Below are positions 1 to 8,625 of a DNA stretch of 64,000 bases, one piece after another. A program made the translations under genes and the position numbers. The notes under the pieces were generated by a model. It was not told where the DNA came from. It ran no database searches and worked only from the letters and a program-made list of their open reading frames with translations. Each line of letters starts with the position of its first letter. Within the stretch, counting starts at the first letter, position 1. Source of the stretch: a virus; the IMG/VR virus record IMGVR_UViG_3300043811_000032, positions 34,692 to 98,691 of that record. One strand, given 5' to 3'.

Positions 1-9
1 GTGCTTTGG

Positions 10-825
10 TCACTTCACCCTCCTCGCCCACTGCTGCGGCTTGTCGGCATCGGGGCTGATCGGTAACACAGCTTGCCTCGGTTCTCGCCACAGGTGCTTG
101 TACCGCTTCTCGTCTTCCTCGTAGGCACCTTGCAACGGCCCTCTCTCGGCCTTGGGTTCGTAGCCGAGGGCCTGCACGATGTGCTGCCAGACCATGAACT
201 TGGTCCCGTTAGCCTGGAGCCGTAGCCCGAGGTCGATCTGTGCCTGCGCCGCCGTCTCGTACCCTTCGTCGAAACCACCCACGCTCAGCACCAAGTCCCG
301 CTTGAGGATGCCAAGGAGGAGCAGATTCGCGTTGGGAGTCACACCGGAGACCCGAGCACCCTTGTGGTAGCCGATGGTCCAGAAGTCATCCGACGCCACC
401 ATGTCTGGGTTCAGACCGACGTCACCCCGAGCAAACGCGATGACGTCCATCCGCGTGACCGGATCGACACCCTGCCATCGCTGGTCACGCAGGTCCGGTC
501 TGCCCTCCATGTACTTGCACAGGATCGCGTCGTCGTCCCAGTCGCGGTCGAGGCTACCGGGGAGCCACACCCCGTCGTCCGCCGCCCAGGTGACGTACTC
601 GCCTCGACAGTGGAGCAGTGCCCGCTGCTGGCAGTGGCACGGGCTGCCATCGTCGGCGATGAATCGCCATCGGCCTCCCACCCACTCTGCCCCGCTCTCG
701 ACGTCTCGTGGACCTATCGCCGCCATCTCCCACGGGTAGCGGCCGTTGACTGCCTTCTCAGTGCTGGTCCACAGTTCGCGCAGGTTGTGGGGGCGGATGG
801 TCGGTACGATGATGCTGAGCTTCAC
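10..825 (-). CDS. Glycosyltransferase family 2-like protein
   Basis: A 271-residue protein that would transfer a sugar from an activated donor in the cytoplasm. The N-terminus (MKLSIIVPT) is the first beta strand typical of GT-A family 2 enzymes. An acidic ADDG motif lies near residue 58, a second ADDG near residue 82, and a GGFDE motif, common near the acceptor site of this family, near residue 183. The GTG start overlaps the stop of the upstream gene as GTGA. Its own stop overlaps another GTG at position 13, which may start a further gene running off the left edge. The acceptor is unknown; being the last gene of a sugar operon suggests a surface or DNA-linked glycan. Confidence 0.7.
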   Translation of the reverse strand: MKLSIIVPTIRPHNLRELWTSTEKAVNGRYPWEMAAIGPRDVESGAEWVGGRWRFIADDGSPCHCQQRALLHCRGEYVTWAADDGVWLPGSLDRDWDDDAILCKYMEGRPDLRDQRWQGVDPVTRMDVIAFARGDVGLNPDMVASDDFWTIGYHKGARVSGVTPNANLLLLGILKRDLVLSVGGFDEGYETAAQAQIDLGLRLQANGTKFMVWQHIVQALGYEPKAERGPLQGAYEEDEKRYKHLWREPRQAVLPISPDADKPQQWARRVK

Positions 826-1130
826 GATGGATCGAATCTCCGGTATGGCGCCATCAACTGCTCGTATGCCGCTCGGTCGCTAGCACGTAAAAAAGCGTAG
901 ATAGAACTTTCCGAGGCACCTACCAACTCCTTCGGGATCCCGAACGCCTTTAGAATCATGTTCCGCATTCGCCGCACAAAAGCATCAGGCGTATCGTCTA
1001 CAAGCAACGGCACCCGGTACAGTTCCGCCAACTCCGTCTCGCCGTCCTCCATCAAGGCGTCGACCAGAGCGAACCGACAATCGGCACCGGCGTCGAGGGC
1101 GTCACGGAGAGCGGTGCAAGTCGCGTTCAT
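822..1130 (-). CDS. Small protein with TIGR02996-like segment
   Basis: A 102-residue protein. Residues 20-42 (FALVDALMEDGETELAELYR) resemble the core of the TIGR02996 domain found in many copies in Gemmata and relatives, whose usual form is a VYADWL-E-x-G-D-x-x-RAE-x-IR pattern. The C-terminal half is unrecognised. The start overlaps the previous stop as ATGA and the stop overlaps the next start as GTGA, so it is embedded in the sugar operon. The family has no settled function, and the match is by eye and weak. Confidence 0.5.
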   Translation of the reverse strand: MNATCTALRDALDAGADCRFALVDALMEDGETELAELYRVPLLVDDTPDAFVRRMRNMILKAFGIPKELVGASESSIYAFLRASDRAAYEQLMAPYRRFDPS

Positions 1131-2005
1131 TCGCCCATCACCGTTGCCCAGAACTTCTGAGGCGGGTACTTGTCCCTGACCTTCTGCAGCATCCGCTTGG
1201 CGTACAGCGTACAGATGTCGTGGTAGCCACGGGACTGCACCACGTCAAGGATGTCCCGTGGCCGCTCCTCGTCGAACTCGAAGTAGTCCACGTTCGGCTC
1301 AAACCAGTGGGCCAGCGGGCTGCCCTTCGCCTCGAACAGGGCACTGCCGCCGAGCGCCGCCTCGATGCACCGGCCCTTCACGTGTCTAGCCATCGCCCGT
1401 CGCGGGTCGCCGATCCAGGCCGAGTTGAGCGTGGCCCAGCACCGCTTGACGAACCGAACGTACTCGGCGTCCGGTCCCGGTGGATTGCCTTTGTCACGCA
1501 CGGTCACGAAGTCGGCTAGCTGCCGGAAGAGCCTCGCACGCGGATGGTCGTCGCTGATGCCGCCGCCGAAGCCCAGCTCGATATTCTTAGCTTCCGATGG
1601 ACCTACCCACCTGTCCGGGTCATTAGGGCTCGGGAACACGAAGTCCACGTCCACTCCAGGTGTACCATCCACCGCCGTCGTCAGGTCGAACACCTGCTGC
1701 TCACGGTACGCTTTCAGGTGCGACCACCAATCGGGGCAGGCCGCGTCCCAGCAGATGAACACCGAGCGACACTGGGTGCGTACCCACTTGAGCGAGTTGA
1801 GCAGTGGCTGTCCCACTCCCAACGAACCGCTGAACACCGCCACGTCCGGCTTGTGCTTGGTTACCGCTTGGTGGATGCGTAGATCAGAGCAACCGGGCAG
1901 GAAGCCGTAGTGCTCGACGATGGCTCCTAGATGCCGCTCCGCCCAGCGCAGACACACGTCCCTTATCTGTGAGTCTTCTTGGATCAGCAGGAGCAGTTTC
2001 TTCAT
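1127..2005 (-). CDS. Glycosyltransferase, GT-B/CgeB-like
   Basis: A 292-residue protein beginning MKKLLLLIQED, with an alternating strand/helix N-terminal half. The C-terminal half has the layout of the nucleotide-sugar-binding domain of CgeB/YkvP-type group 1 glycosyltransferases: GRCIEAALGGSALFEAKG near residue 210, followed by YFEFDEERPRDILDVV, which resembles the usual segment that reports the monitored fraction of a spore-coat-type transferase (glutamate, then 'y.d.eEl...l'). It would act on a soluble or lipid-linked glycan. It is coupled by 4-base overlaps on both sides. Donor and acceptor cannot be read from the sequence. Confidence 0.6.
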   Translation of the reverse strand: MKKLLLLIQEDSQIRDVCLRWAERHLGAIVEHYGFLPGCSDLRIHQAVTKHKPDVAVFSGSLGVGQPLLNSLKWVRTQCRSVFICWDAACPDWWSHLKAYREQQVFDLTTAVDGTPGVDVDFVFPSPNDPDRWVGPSEAKNIELGFGGGISDDHPRARLFRQLADFVTVRDKGNPPGPDAEYVRFVKRCWATLNSAWIGDPRRAMARHVKGRCIEAALGGSALFEAKGSPLAHWFEPNVDYFEFDEERPRDILDVVQSRGYHDICTLYAKRMLQKVRDKYPPQKFWATVMGE

Positions 2006-2871
2006 CGCGGTGTATGCTCAGGGCAACGCCAACCATTCGCAAACTGGGGATACTCACAGTGCCCAACCATCCAAGGTTCGGGTCTGCCTCCCTCTTGCCA
2101 CGGCTTCATTTCTCGCGGGCATACTCGACAATTACGACCGCCCACACCAACGAAGTTTCCTTTCACCTGGCAGCTCCAAGGCAACGCTTCTTGCCCTACC
2201 TTGAGACCGACCCCAAACCACGACTTGTCTTGATCATACTGCTCAACGAACTCCAACCACTCCTGATCCTTTGCAGTGATTTCGTTCCAGTGCCGGCCTA
2301 CGTCTGGATCAAGACACGAGCAAATATCATGGAACGCCACGTGCTTGCAATGTGGAGATACCAGCCGATGGTCTCGTCGCACGCTCGCGAGGTCGTGGCT
2401 GGCATCGATGAAGCACAGGTCCCATTTGGTATCCCGCAACTCGGCTCGCACTTCGTCGCTATCCGTATCGGCTTCGATGTAACTAAACCGTCGCATCGAG
2501 CCATACTCCTTCACGTTAGGATATGGCGGTCGGCGGTCGACCCCGCAGGCTCGCTTCACCTCCCAGAACTTGCCGAGGAACTCCACCGTCGCCACGAAGC
2601 TGCCGCCCGGCCCAACGCCCAGCTCCATGTAACTCTCGATGGGTCCGAGGTCCAGCAAGGCGAGCAAGTAGCGGGCAAACTGGTTCGGGTACTGGCACAG
2701 GTGCAGTCCACAGTCGGTCGGCATCCAGCGCGGGTAGACCCGGTCACTGTAGCCCTTGACCCACGTCCGCACGCCGCAGTGGCATAGCAACCCGTGCAGG
2801 TAGTCGTAGCAACGTAGTTCCCGCTGACTGCTGGCACGGAACAGCGACACGCACTCGGAGAAGCTGATCAC
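2002..2871 (-). CDS. SAM-dependent methyltransferase, class I
   Basis: A 289-residue Rossmann-fold methyltransferase. The SAM-binding motif I is YMELGVGPGGSF near residue 90, followed by an acidic strand end (ACGVDRRPP). Motif IV-like WDLCFIDASHD and a terminal HDICSC segment are arranged as in the CmcI/MT24 type that modify sugars or small molecules. The N-terminal 70 residues carry a few Cys residues. The GTG start overlaps the upstream stop. Within a sugar operon it most likely methylates a sugar hydroxyl or amine, but this is inference. Confidence 0.65.
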   Translation of the reverse strand: MISFSECVSLFRASSQRELRCYDYLHGLLCHCGVRTWVKGYSDRVYPRWMPTDCGLHLCQYPNQFARYLLALLDLGPIESYMELGVGPGGSFVATVEFLGKFWEVKRACGVDRRPPYPNVKEYGSMRRFSYIEADTDSDEVRAELRDTKWDLCFIDASHDLASVRRDHRLVSPHCKHVAFHDICSCLDPDVGRHWNEITAKDQEWLEFVEQYDQDKSWFGVGLKVGQEALPWSCQVKGNFVGVGGRNCRVCPREMKPWQEGGRPEPWMVGHCEYPQFANGWRCPEHTPR

Positions 2872-3803
2872 AGCAGCTGCACCGCCTTCGCCACTTCTTT
2901 GATCCCGTCCTCCAACGACCGCTTGGCCTCGAAGCCGGTGGCACGGAGCCGAGCACTGCTCACCTCGTAGTCACGCTTATCGGGGTCATTACTGTGTATC
3001 GCTTCGTGAATGACGAACGGCTCGCCAACTATGTGGTACACTTTCCTAGCCATCTCCAGCTTCGTGCAATTCGCTGAGTCATTGCCGAGGTTCCACGGCT
3101 TGCCGACCATCTTCATGGTCACATCACACCAATTCATCTCACTGCTCCGAACCGCCCACGCAAAGCAGTCCGCCACGTCCTGCACGTGGACGTAGTTGCG
3201 GCGGGCGTGGCCCTCGAACAGCACTATGGCTCGGTCCTGGACGGCCCGACGGGTGAAGTCGTTCACCAGCAGGTCCCAGCGCATCGCCGGGCTGACGCCG
3301 AACACCGTGGCGAGCCGGAAGCTGACCGTGTTGGGTGAGTCGAGCACCATCTCCTCGGCCATCTTCTTGCTCTTGCCGTAGACGCTCACCGGTTCCAGTG
3401 GCGTGTCCTCGTCACAGACCTTACCCGGCGCCGTCCTACCGTAACCCGAGTTGGTCATCGGGAACAAGAGCAACTGACCCGTGCGGCGACGTGCCAGCAG
3501 CATGCGGATCGCCTGGCTGTTGACCTTCCAAGCGTTGTCAGGGTCACGGTCGCAGGCGGTCAGGCCAACCACACCGGCCAGCGGGATCACCGCATCAGCC
3601 TTGTCGAGCAACGGCTGCAAGACATCCTCATCGAAGCACTGGCCGCGAACGAACTCGAAGTTGGGATGCCCGCATACCGGCAGCAGACCGGCACCGCCCC
3701 GACTCAGGTTGTCGAGCACCGTCACCTCGTGCCCATCGGCCAGCAGCCGCGGCACCATGACGCTCCCGAGGAATCCGCAACCCCCGGTAATGAGGATCTT
3801 CAC
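2868..3803 (-). CDS. NAD-dependent sugar epimerase/dehydratase (extended SDR)
   Basis: A 311-residue extended short-chain dehydrogenase. It begins MKILITGGCGFLGS, with the glycine-rich NAD-binding motif, and has the catalytic YxxxK as YGKSK near residue 145, preceded by a TNSGYG segment. It should oxidise, epimerise or dehydrate a nucleotide sugar. I chose the GTG at 3803 over a TTG two codons upstream, because it overlaps the preceding small gene's stop as GTGA and gives the classical MKILITGG start. Substrate cannot be assigned beyond nucleotide sugar. Confidence 0.8.
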   Translation of the reverse strand: MKILITGGCGFLGSVMVPRLLADGHEVTVLDNLSRGGAGLLPVCGHPNFEFVRGQCFDEDVLQPLLDKADAVIPLAGVVGLTACDRDPDNAWKVNSQAIRMLLARRRTGQLLLFPMTNSGYGRTAPGKVCDEDTPLEPVSVYGKSKKMAEEMVLDSPNTVSFRLATVFGVSPAMRWDLLVNDFTRRAVQDRAIVLFEGHARRNYVHVQDVADCFAWAVRSSEMNWCDVTMKMVGKPWNLGNDSANCTKLEMARKVYHIVGEPFVIHEAIHSNDPDKRDYEVSSARLRATGFEAKRSLEDGIKEVAKAVQLL

Positions 3804-3970
3804 TTGCAAGCCCTCGCAAGAAGGACTTGCAAAGCCGTCATGATGATTACTTGATTTGACATCACAAAGCTAAAGCATTCACCCGAGTTAGTATACTTAT
3901 CAGAGTTCGCGAACTTCTCCGTTAGTTTAATGGCCTCAGCTAGGATTCTGATCGCTTCTTCAATCTCCAT
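3800..3970 (-). CDS. Hypothetical 56-residue protein
   Basis: A small ORF (MEIEEAIRILAEAIKL..., ending ...LLARACK). It has an AGGAG ribosome site about 9 bases before the ATG, which overlaps the stop of the GHMP kinase gene, and its own stop overlaps the GTG of the epimerase gene. The perfect fit between two neighbours argues for a real gene. The predicted product is helical with a hydrophobic C-terminal third. Function unknown. Confidence 0.6.
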   Translation of the reverse strand: MEIEEAIRILAEAIKLTEKFANSDKYTNSGECFSFVMSNQVIIMTALQVLLARACK

Positions 3971-3983
3971 GTTTCATGCTCTC

Positions 3984-4907
3984 CTACAGTTGCTGCTCCA
4001 CCGTTGCACCTTCGTCGTCGAACTCTACCGCCTCGGGCCTGCAGTCCAGTCTCTCCATCGCCAGCATCACGTCCAGCCGCCGCTCCTCGGGAACGCACAG
4101 CAGCAGGTAGCCGCCGAGTCCCGCCCCGCACAGCTTGCCGCCCCAAGCACCAGTATCCATCGCGGCGGCGTACAGTATGTCCGCTCGCTCCGTCGTGCAG
4201 TTGCTAGAGCGCTTCTTCGCGTTCCAAGCATAGTGCAGATGCCTGCCGAACTTCTCAAGGTCGTCGTTGAGCAGTGCCGAAGTCATCACGAACGCTTGCC
4301 CCTTGAGGATCATCATCGTCTCGAACTGACTGCCAACGTTCTCCGCCAACCGCTTCTGTATCCCAGCATGCGTGCGGGCGGCACCGGTGTGGACCAGCAC
4401 CAGGCTACGTTGTAACGCCTCCCTGGTCTGGTCCGGCAGCACCACCGGCGAGACTTGGATCACCTCCTTAGTAAGAGAAGAGTCAGCTGCATTTGCATGC
4501 GGTGCCTCCTTCTTGCTAGGGAACTCGATCAGGTTCAGGCCGCCGAACGCCGCTGCATACTGGTCCTGCTTGCCGCCCGCTATCCGCAAGTGCTTCCGTT
4601 CCATCACATACGCGGCCTCAGCAAGATCGTGCTTGCTCCGCTCGATGCCGAGGCGGGCATCCATCGCCCTTATGATCGCCACGCACACACTGGAGCTGCC
4701 GCCAAGACCGCTGCCGGGAGGGGCGTCACACTTGACGTTGACGCTCAGCTCGCCGTTGTACGTCAGCTCGCAATGAGCATAGCGTTTGATGGTTGCGCTC
4801 AGCACCGCGCCGCCGTGGACGTCGCTGAACTCTGGCAGGTCCGTACCACCGCCGGCGAAGCTGACCCGCAACGGGGCTCGGGTACGGACGGTCGAGTGGT
4901 GAATCAC
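3984..4907 (-). CDS. GHMP sugar kinase, HddA/fucokinase-like
   Basis: A 307-residue GHMP-family kinase. The N-terminus TRAPLRVSFAGGGTDLPEF (residues 8-26) is the signature of D-glycero-D-manno-heptose-7-phosphate kinase (HddA) and related sugar kinases. The ATP-binding motif is PPGSGLGGSSSVCVA near residue 63, and the third motif is near residue 235 (GAWGGKLCGAGLGGYLL). It would phosphorylate a sugar at C1 to feed nucleotide-sugar synthesis. The GTG start overlaps the previous stop. With the GDP-fucose-synthase-like enzyme next door it suggests a GDP-linked heptose or deoxyhexose route; heptose versus fucose cannot be decided by eye. Confidence 0.75.
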   Translation of the reverse strand: MIHHSTVRTRAPLRVSFAGGGTDLPEFSDVHGGAVLSATIKRYAHCELTYNGELSVNVKCDAPPGSGLGGSSSVCVAIIRAMDARLGIERSKHDLAEAAYVMERKHLRIAGGKQDQYAAAFGGLNLIEFPSKKEAPHANAADSSLTKEVIQVSPVVLPDQTREALQRSLVLVHTGAARTHAGIQKRLAENVGSQFETMMILKGQAFVMTSALLNDDLEKFGRHLHYAWNAKKRSSNCTTERADILYAAAMDTGAWGGKLCGAGLGGYLLLCVPEERRLDVMLAMERLDCRPEAVEFDDEGATVEQQL

Positions 4908-5128
4908 TTCTTCCGCACCCTCGTAACCTTGTACTTTTTACCGATATCTACGCCTGCTTCCAAGTCGTCCGCAAACTGTCGCAACCGACTGGCTATCTTC
5001 TCTACCACGGATGGCTTTGCCTTCTCTAAGCAGTCGCAGGGCATCATGTCAGCGAACCTGTTGCAGCATCCAATCGTGGCGTGGCTCCTCGCTTCCATCA
5101 CTTCTGCCCGCGTTCGTTGCTTCGCCAT
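4904..5128 (-). CDS. Hypothetical 74-residue protein
   Basis: A basic small protein (MAKQRTRAEVMEARSHATIG...). It contains a CC pair and a CDC cluster in the first half and a helix of alternating charge in the second, ending in a Lys/Arg-rich tail. It starts one base after the stop of the 5130 gene and overlaps the kinase start as GTGA. Not recognised. Confidence 0.6.
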   Translation of the reverse strand: MAKQRTRAEVMEARSHATIGCCNRFADMMPCDCLEKAKPSVVEKIASRLRQFADDLEAGVDIGKKYKVTRVRKK

Positions 5129-5129
5129 G

Positions 5130-6095
5130 CTATATCCTCACGTTGGGGTACTCGGATGCGAACCAATCGTACGCACGATTGAGCGCCTCGCCCAGCGGCT
5201 CGAACCGGAAGTCGGGCAGCAGGGACCGCAGCAGGCTCGTGTCGGTCGGGCGGCGGCGCTGGCCGTTGGGCTTGTCGGTCTCGTACGTTGGAAACGGCTC
5301 GCGTCGTCCAACCGCCTTGTGGAGCTGGTCCACCAACTCACGGATCGTCACCGATTCACCGCTGCTCACGATCAGCCGCGGTGGTAGCTCGGGTAGGTCG
5401 ACCAGCCGCATCACGATCCTCGCCACGTCATCACTGCTCAAGAACTCTCGCTCGCTGCTGCCGTCGCCCCACACCCGCAGGGGCTCGCCGTTCTTGCGTG
5501 CCTGGTAGAGCTTATGGATCAAGGCGGGTACCACGTGGCAGGTGCCGAGGCGGTAGTTGTCGTGCGTACCGAAGATGTTGGCCGGGATGAGCGTGCATCC
5601 CTGGAGCCCGTGCTGCTTAGCCGCTCCGTCGATCAGCACGTCAATCATCCGCTTGGCGTGACCGTAGTGCCAGTTCTGGACCGGAGGCATTCCTCGGTGC
5701 AGATCGCCTTCCTCCAAGCCTCGTATGTTTGCACGTTCTGCGTCCAGAGCGACATAAGCAGGCATCGCACACACGCTGCTGAACGCGATCAACCGTGCCT
5801 TGTGACGGACGCAGGCATCGACCACGTTGCAGGCCATCAACAGGTTCTTGTGGCACAGGTCGTAGGGCGCCTCCGTCTGCTGGCCGATGCCGCCCACGAA
5901 GGCCGCGGCGTGGATGACAACGTCGGGCTTGACTGCATCAAAGGCTTCATCAATATGTGACGGATAGCACAGGTCACCGAACTTGCCAGCATAAGCACCC
6001 TTGACACGAACCGAGAACACCATCTCGTGCTTCGTCTCGACCCGCCGCAGGGCCTGTCCTACAAGTCCGTCGCTGCCCGTACAAAGTATCCTCAT
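5130..6095 (-). CDS. GDP-L-fucose synthase-like NAD-dependent epimerase/reductase
   Basis: A 321-residue extended SDR beginning MRILCTGSDGLVGQAL. The HAAAFVGGIGQQ segment, the SSVCAMPAY segment and the YGHAKR catalytic motif follow the order seen in GDP-L-fucose synthase (Fcl), as does the later GDGSSEREFLSSDDVA segment. Fcl epimerises C3/C5 and reduces C4 of GDP-4-keto-6-deoxymannose. The usual partner, a GDP-mannose dehydratase, is not in this window. It could instead be a related 4-keto reductase working with the DegT-fold enzyme at 8.6 kb. Confidence 0.75.
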   Translation of the reverse strand: MRILCTGSDGLVGQALRRVETKHEMVFSVRVKGAYAGKFGDLCYPSHIDEAFDAVKPDVVIHAAAFVGGIGQQTEAPYDLCHKNLLMACNVVDACVRHKARLIAFSSVCAMPAYVALDAERANIRGLEEGDLHRGMPPVQNWHYGHAKRMIDVLIDGAAKQHGLQGCTLIPANIFGTHDNYRLGTCHVVPALIHKLYQARKNGEPLRVWGDGSSEREFLSSDDVARIVMRLVDLPELPPRLIVSSGESVTIRELVDQLHKAVGRREPFPTYETDKPNGQRRRPTDTSLLRSLLPDFRFEPLGEALNRAYDWFASEYPNVRI

Positions 6096-6268
6096 GGCTG
6101 CTCTTCCGTAGAGATGGCGAACACTGTTCCAGACAACTTGGCCGTCTTGAAGTTCTCGATGAGCACTTGCTTCACTGCCTCTGTCTGCTTCAAGTCGCTG
6201 ATCTTAAACGGCCCCACCGACTGCAGACCGTGTTCCTGTGTCAGGATGCAGTACGTCACTAGTACCAT
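6092..6268 (-). CDS. Hypothetical 58-residue protein
   Basis: A small ORF starting ATG at 6268 with GGAGG about 9 bases upstream. Its stop overlaps the start of the GDP-fucose-synthase-like gene as ATGA. The first 65 bases overlap the end of the radical SAM gene in another frame. The product (MVLVTYCILTQEHGLQSVG...) contains a run of mixed-charge helix. Its placement supports translation; function unknown. Confidence 0.5.
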   Translation of the reverse strand: MVLVTYCILTQEHGLQSVGPFKISDLKQTEAVKQVLIENFKTAKLSGTVFAISTEEQP

Positions 6269-7892
6269 CACCGTTGCCCTCCAGCAGGTTGCGTTGCAGT
6301 CGCTTGCCGTTCATCGCCTCGACCTGTGCCTTCGCGTCGGTGCCGAACTCCCGCTCGACGAGTGCCAGGTACTCGGGACGGGAGAAGTAGAAATTGTGAG
6401 CGTAGTCCCGGAATCGCAGCACTTGTCCGCTGGTTAGATGCTTCGTGGCCATCGGAGTGCAGTCGCGGCTGTGCTGGCTGAACGCGCTCCACTCCAGACC
6501 ATGGTGGCTGGGTGTCTGCTTCCACAGGGCACTGCCTGGATATGGCATAGCGCTGTAGAAGTTGGCCCACGGCGTGTTCAACATCGTCGCCAACTTCAAC
6601 GTCTGATCCATCGACGTGTGGTCGTCCTCGGGTAGACCAAAGATGTAGTTGGCGAGCACGTGAATGCCAGCCGCTTGGATGCGGTCAACGCACTGACGGA
6701 TCTGATCATCGCCACCCTTGTAGTCTTTGTCCACGCCTGCTCGCACGTTGGTCGCTGCCGACTCGATGCCCAGCGCCAGCCAGCGGAAGCCGGCACGACG
6801 CATCCGTTCCAGCAGCCCACGGTCGTTGGCCGTATCCACCCGTGCGTACGCCCATACATTCAAAACTTCAGCTGGATCCTTGATCCGCTGCATGATGGCG
6901 TCGCACACGCCCTCGACGTGGCGCTTGTTCAGGACGAACATCTCGTCGGCGATCTTGATGTTGCCGACACCGTGATCGTAGTGGAGCTTGGCGATCTGCT
7001 GGCCAACGTGCTCGGGGCTCCAGGTGCGGTAGCTGTTGGGCACCTCAGCACCCGGCTTGAACTTGCCGGCCAGCTTCAGTGCGACCTTCTCGCCCTCCTT
7101 GAACGGCGATTGTATACAGCAGAAGCTGCAGGCGAACGGACAACCAAGACTGGTGTAGATGGCGGCGTAGGGCGAGCGGGTTCTTGTTGCCTTGTTGCCT
7201 TTGTACGTTATCCCACCAGCATCTTGAGCAAAGTACTCCAATCTATGAGCGACATCCCAAGTAGGTGAGGTCCAGCCGTGCCAATTGTGACAGCGATACT
7301 TACCGTAGCTCTCGATGCCGTGCATCGCCGGCATGTCCGCGTTCACGTCCGTCACGTTCGGGGCGCTGGTCGTCTCGAAGTAGGTCCGTGCGGCGAACGG
7401 GCTGGGACCGTAGAAGCCGATGCCACGGACGTCGTGATGGTTACGCCCTTGGAGCAACTCCGCGATGCTGGTGCAGCCCTCGCCCGTGCACACGTAGTCA
7501 GCACCTGACTCCCGCAGCGTGCGGTCGGGCAACGCGGCGACGTGTCCGCCTACCATCACCACCTTGGTCGCCTCGTCCCACGCCTTGGCTGAGTAGCTGA
7601 TCCGGTACGCCTCGGGCATCGTCTGCGTGCTGGCCGATGGGTTCTGGCCGTAGCACACAACGGCTGTGAGTCGGGGCTTGCGGTCCGCCGCCACCTTGCC
7701 GGCGTCACCAGCGTCCAGCCCCTCGGCGTTGGCATCGAGGATCTCCACGCTGAAGCCCTTGCGACGGACGTACTCGGCGATCAGACCGGCCCACACAGGC
7801 GGCTCTATCGCGGTCAGGTCTTCGGCGAGGTCTTGATAAACTTCTCGCCTGCCTCCCGGTGAGACTAACAACAAGTCGATTTGCTTGGTCAT
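6204..7892 (-). CDS. B12-binding-type radical SAM protein
   Basis: A 562-residue protein with the layout of class B cobalamin-dependent radical SAM enzymes. The N-terminal Rossmann domain (residues 1-150) has VVMVGGHVAALPDRTL and TGEGCTSIAELL segments. The radical SAM core carries the 4Fe-4S triad CPFACSFC near residue 250, and a C-terminal extension follows. Such enzymes often methylate unactivated carbons or rearrange sugar and antibiotic carbons. A DxHxxG cobalamin motif is not obvious, so cobalamin use is uncertain. I chose ATG 7892 because it overlaps the upstream stop as ATGA. In a sugar operon it may carry out C-methylation or epimerisation. Confidence 0.7.
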   Translation of the reverse strand: MTKQIDLLLVSPGGRREVYQDLAEDLTAIEPPVWAGLIAEYVRRKGFSVEILDANAEGLDAGDAGKVAADRKPRLTAVVCYGQNPSASTQTMPEAYRISYSAKAWDEATKVVMVGGHVAALPDRTLRESGADYVCTGEGCTSIAELLQGRNHHDVRGIGFYGPSPFAARTYFETTSAPNVTDVNADMPAMHGIESYGKYRCHNWHGWTSPTWDVAHRLEYFAQDAGGITYKGNKATRTRSPYAAIYTSLGCPFACSFCCIQSPFKEGEKVALKLAGKFKPGAEVPNSYRTWSPEHVGQQIAKLHYDHGVGNIKIADEMFVLNKRHVEGVCDAIMQRIKDPAEVLNVWAYARVDTANDRGLLERMRRAGFRWLALGIESAATNVRAGVDKDYKGGDDQIRQCVDRIQAAGIHVLANYIFGLPEDDHTSMDQTLKLATMLNTPWANFYSAMPYPGSALWKQTPSHHGLEWSAFSQHSRDCTPMATKHLTSGQVLRFRDYAHNFYFSRPEYLALVEREFGTDAKAQVEAMNGKRLQRNLLEGNGDGTSDVLHPDTGTRSAVGGAV

Positions 7893-8137
7893 TCTGATGC
7901 TGGCCCGCCGCAAGAGTAGCGATGCACTTCTACGTCAACACCCAAAGCCTTCAACTCATCGGCTTGTTCCGTCGCCTGTTTCTCGTCGGTATAGGCATAA
8001 TCTTCCATCTTGATCGGGTTCTTCACCGTTGGCTGCATTGGTAGAAAAGCCAGTGCCTCACGACTCCACACCAAACTACCATAGCCGATGACGTAGATAT
8101 CTGGAGGTAGTTCCTCGCCAATCTTCTCCTCGCTCAC
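7889..8137 (-). CDS. Hypothetical 82-residue protein
   Basis: A soluble small protein (MSEEKIGEELPPDIYVIGYG...) with GTG start overlapping the upstream stop and stop overlapping the radical SAM start. Residues 45-70 form an alternating charged helix (DEKQATEQADELKALG). No known family recognised. Confidence 0.6.
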   Translation of the reverse strand: MSEEKIGEELPPDIYVIGYGSLVWSREALAFLPMQPTVKNPIKMEDYAYTDEKQATEQADELKALGVDVEVHRYSCGGPASE

Positions 8138-8625
8138 GTTACTACCCTCATAGACTTCTCGCCGGCCACCAGTTGCTCCGCCAGTCTGCGGGTCTCCTCC
8201 TTCACCTCTTCGGCGGTCCAGTAGTATTGCTGTCGACCGAACAGCCCACCTAGCCTCAATGAGTAAGACGGAGACATGTCATCGCAGTGGGCGCAGTCAA
8301 AACCGAACCACCAGACGTCGTCCGGCTCCCCTGGATTCGGCACATGACAAACGCAACCGGCACACTGGTGAGCGTAGGTGATACCACCGTGTGCTTCTAG
8401 GTGCTCAGTCTCCGGCTCGCTATATCCTTTGCCGTGTAGCGGATGCTCTGGCGGTATCCCAACGTAACCGCACCACGAACCTCCACCACCGCGATGGATG
8501 ATGCACGGGAAACCGGCGTGCTCGAACTGTTGTCGGTCCGGTCCCTCGTCCTGCCAAGGCCCGGGACCCCAGCTCGTCTTATCCGCATACTGTTCGCAAG
8601 AAGGACAAGAATGCTGCTCGCTCAT
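8134..8625 (-). CDS. Cys-rich hypothetical protein
   Basis: A 163-residue protein with CPSCEQY at the N-terminus, a central PCIIHRGGGGSWCGYVGI segment followed by PPEHPLHGKGY, then CAGCVCH and CAHCDD pairs. The central block is a pattern I associate with short uncharacterised phage and bacterial proteins, and the paired Cys residues suggest zinc or iron binding. ATG 8625 was chosen over upstream in-frame starts because it overlaps the previous stop as ATGA. Function unknown. Confidence 0.6.
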   Translation of the reverse strand: MSEQHSCPSCEQYADKTSWGPGPWQDEGPDRQQFEHAGFPCIIHRGGGGSWCGYVGIPPEHPLHGKGYSEPETEHLEAHGGITYAHQCAGCVCHVPNPGEPDDVWWFGFDCAHCDDMSPSYSLRLGGLFGRQQYYWTAEEVKEETRRLAEQLVAGEKSMRVVT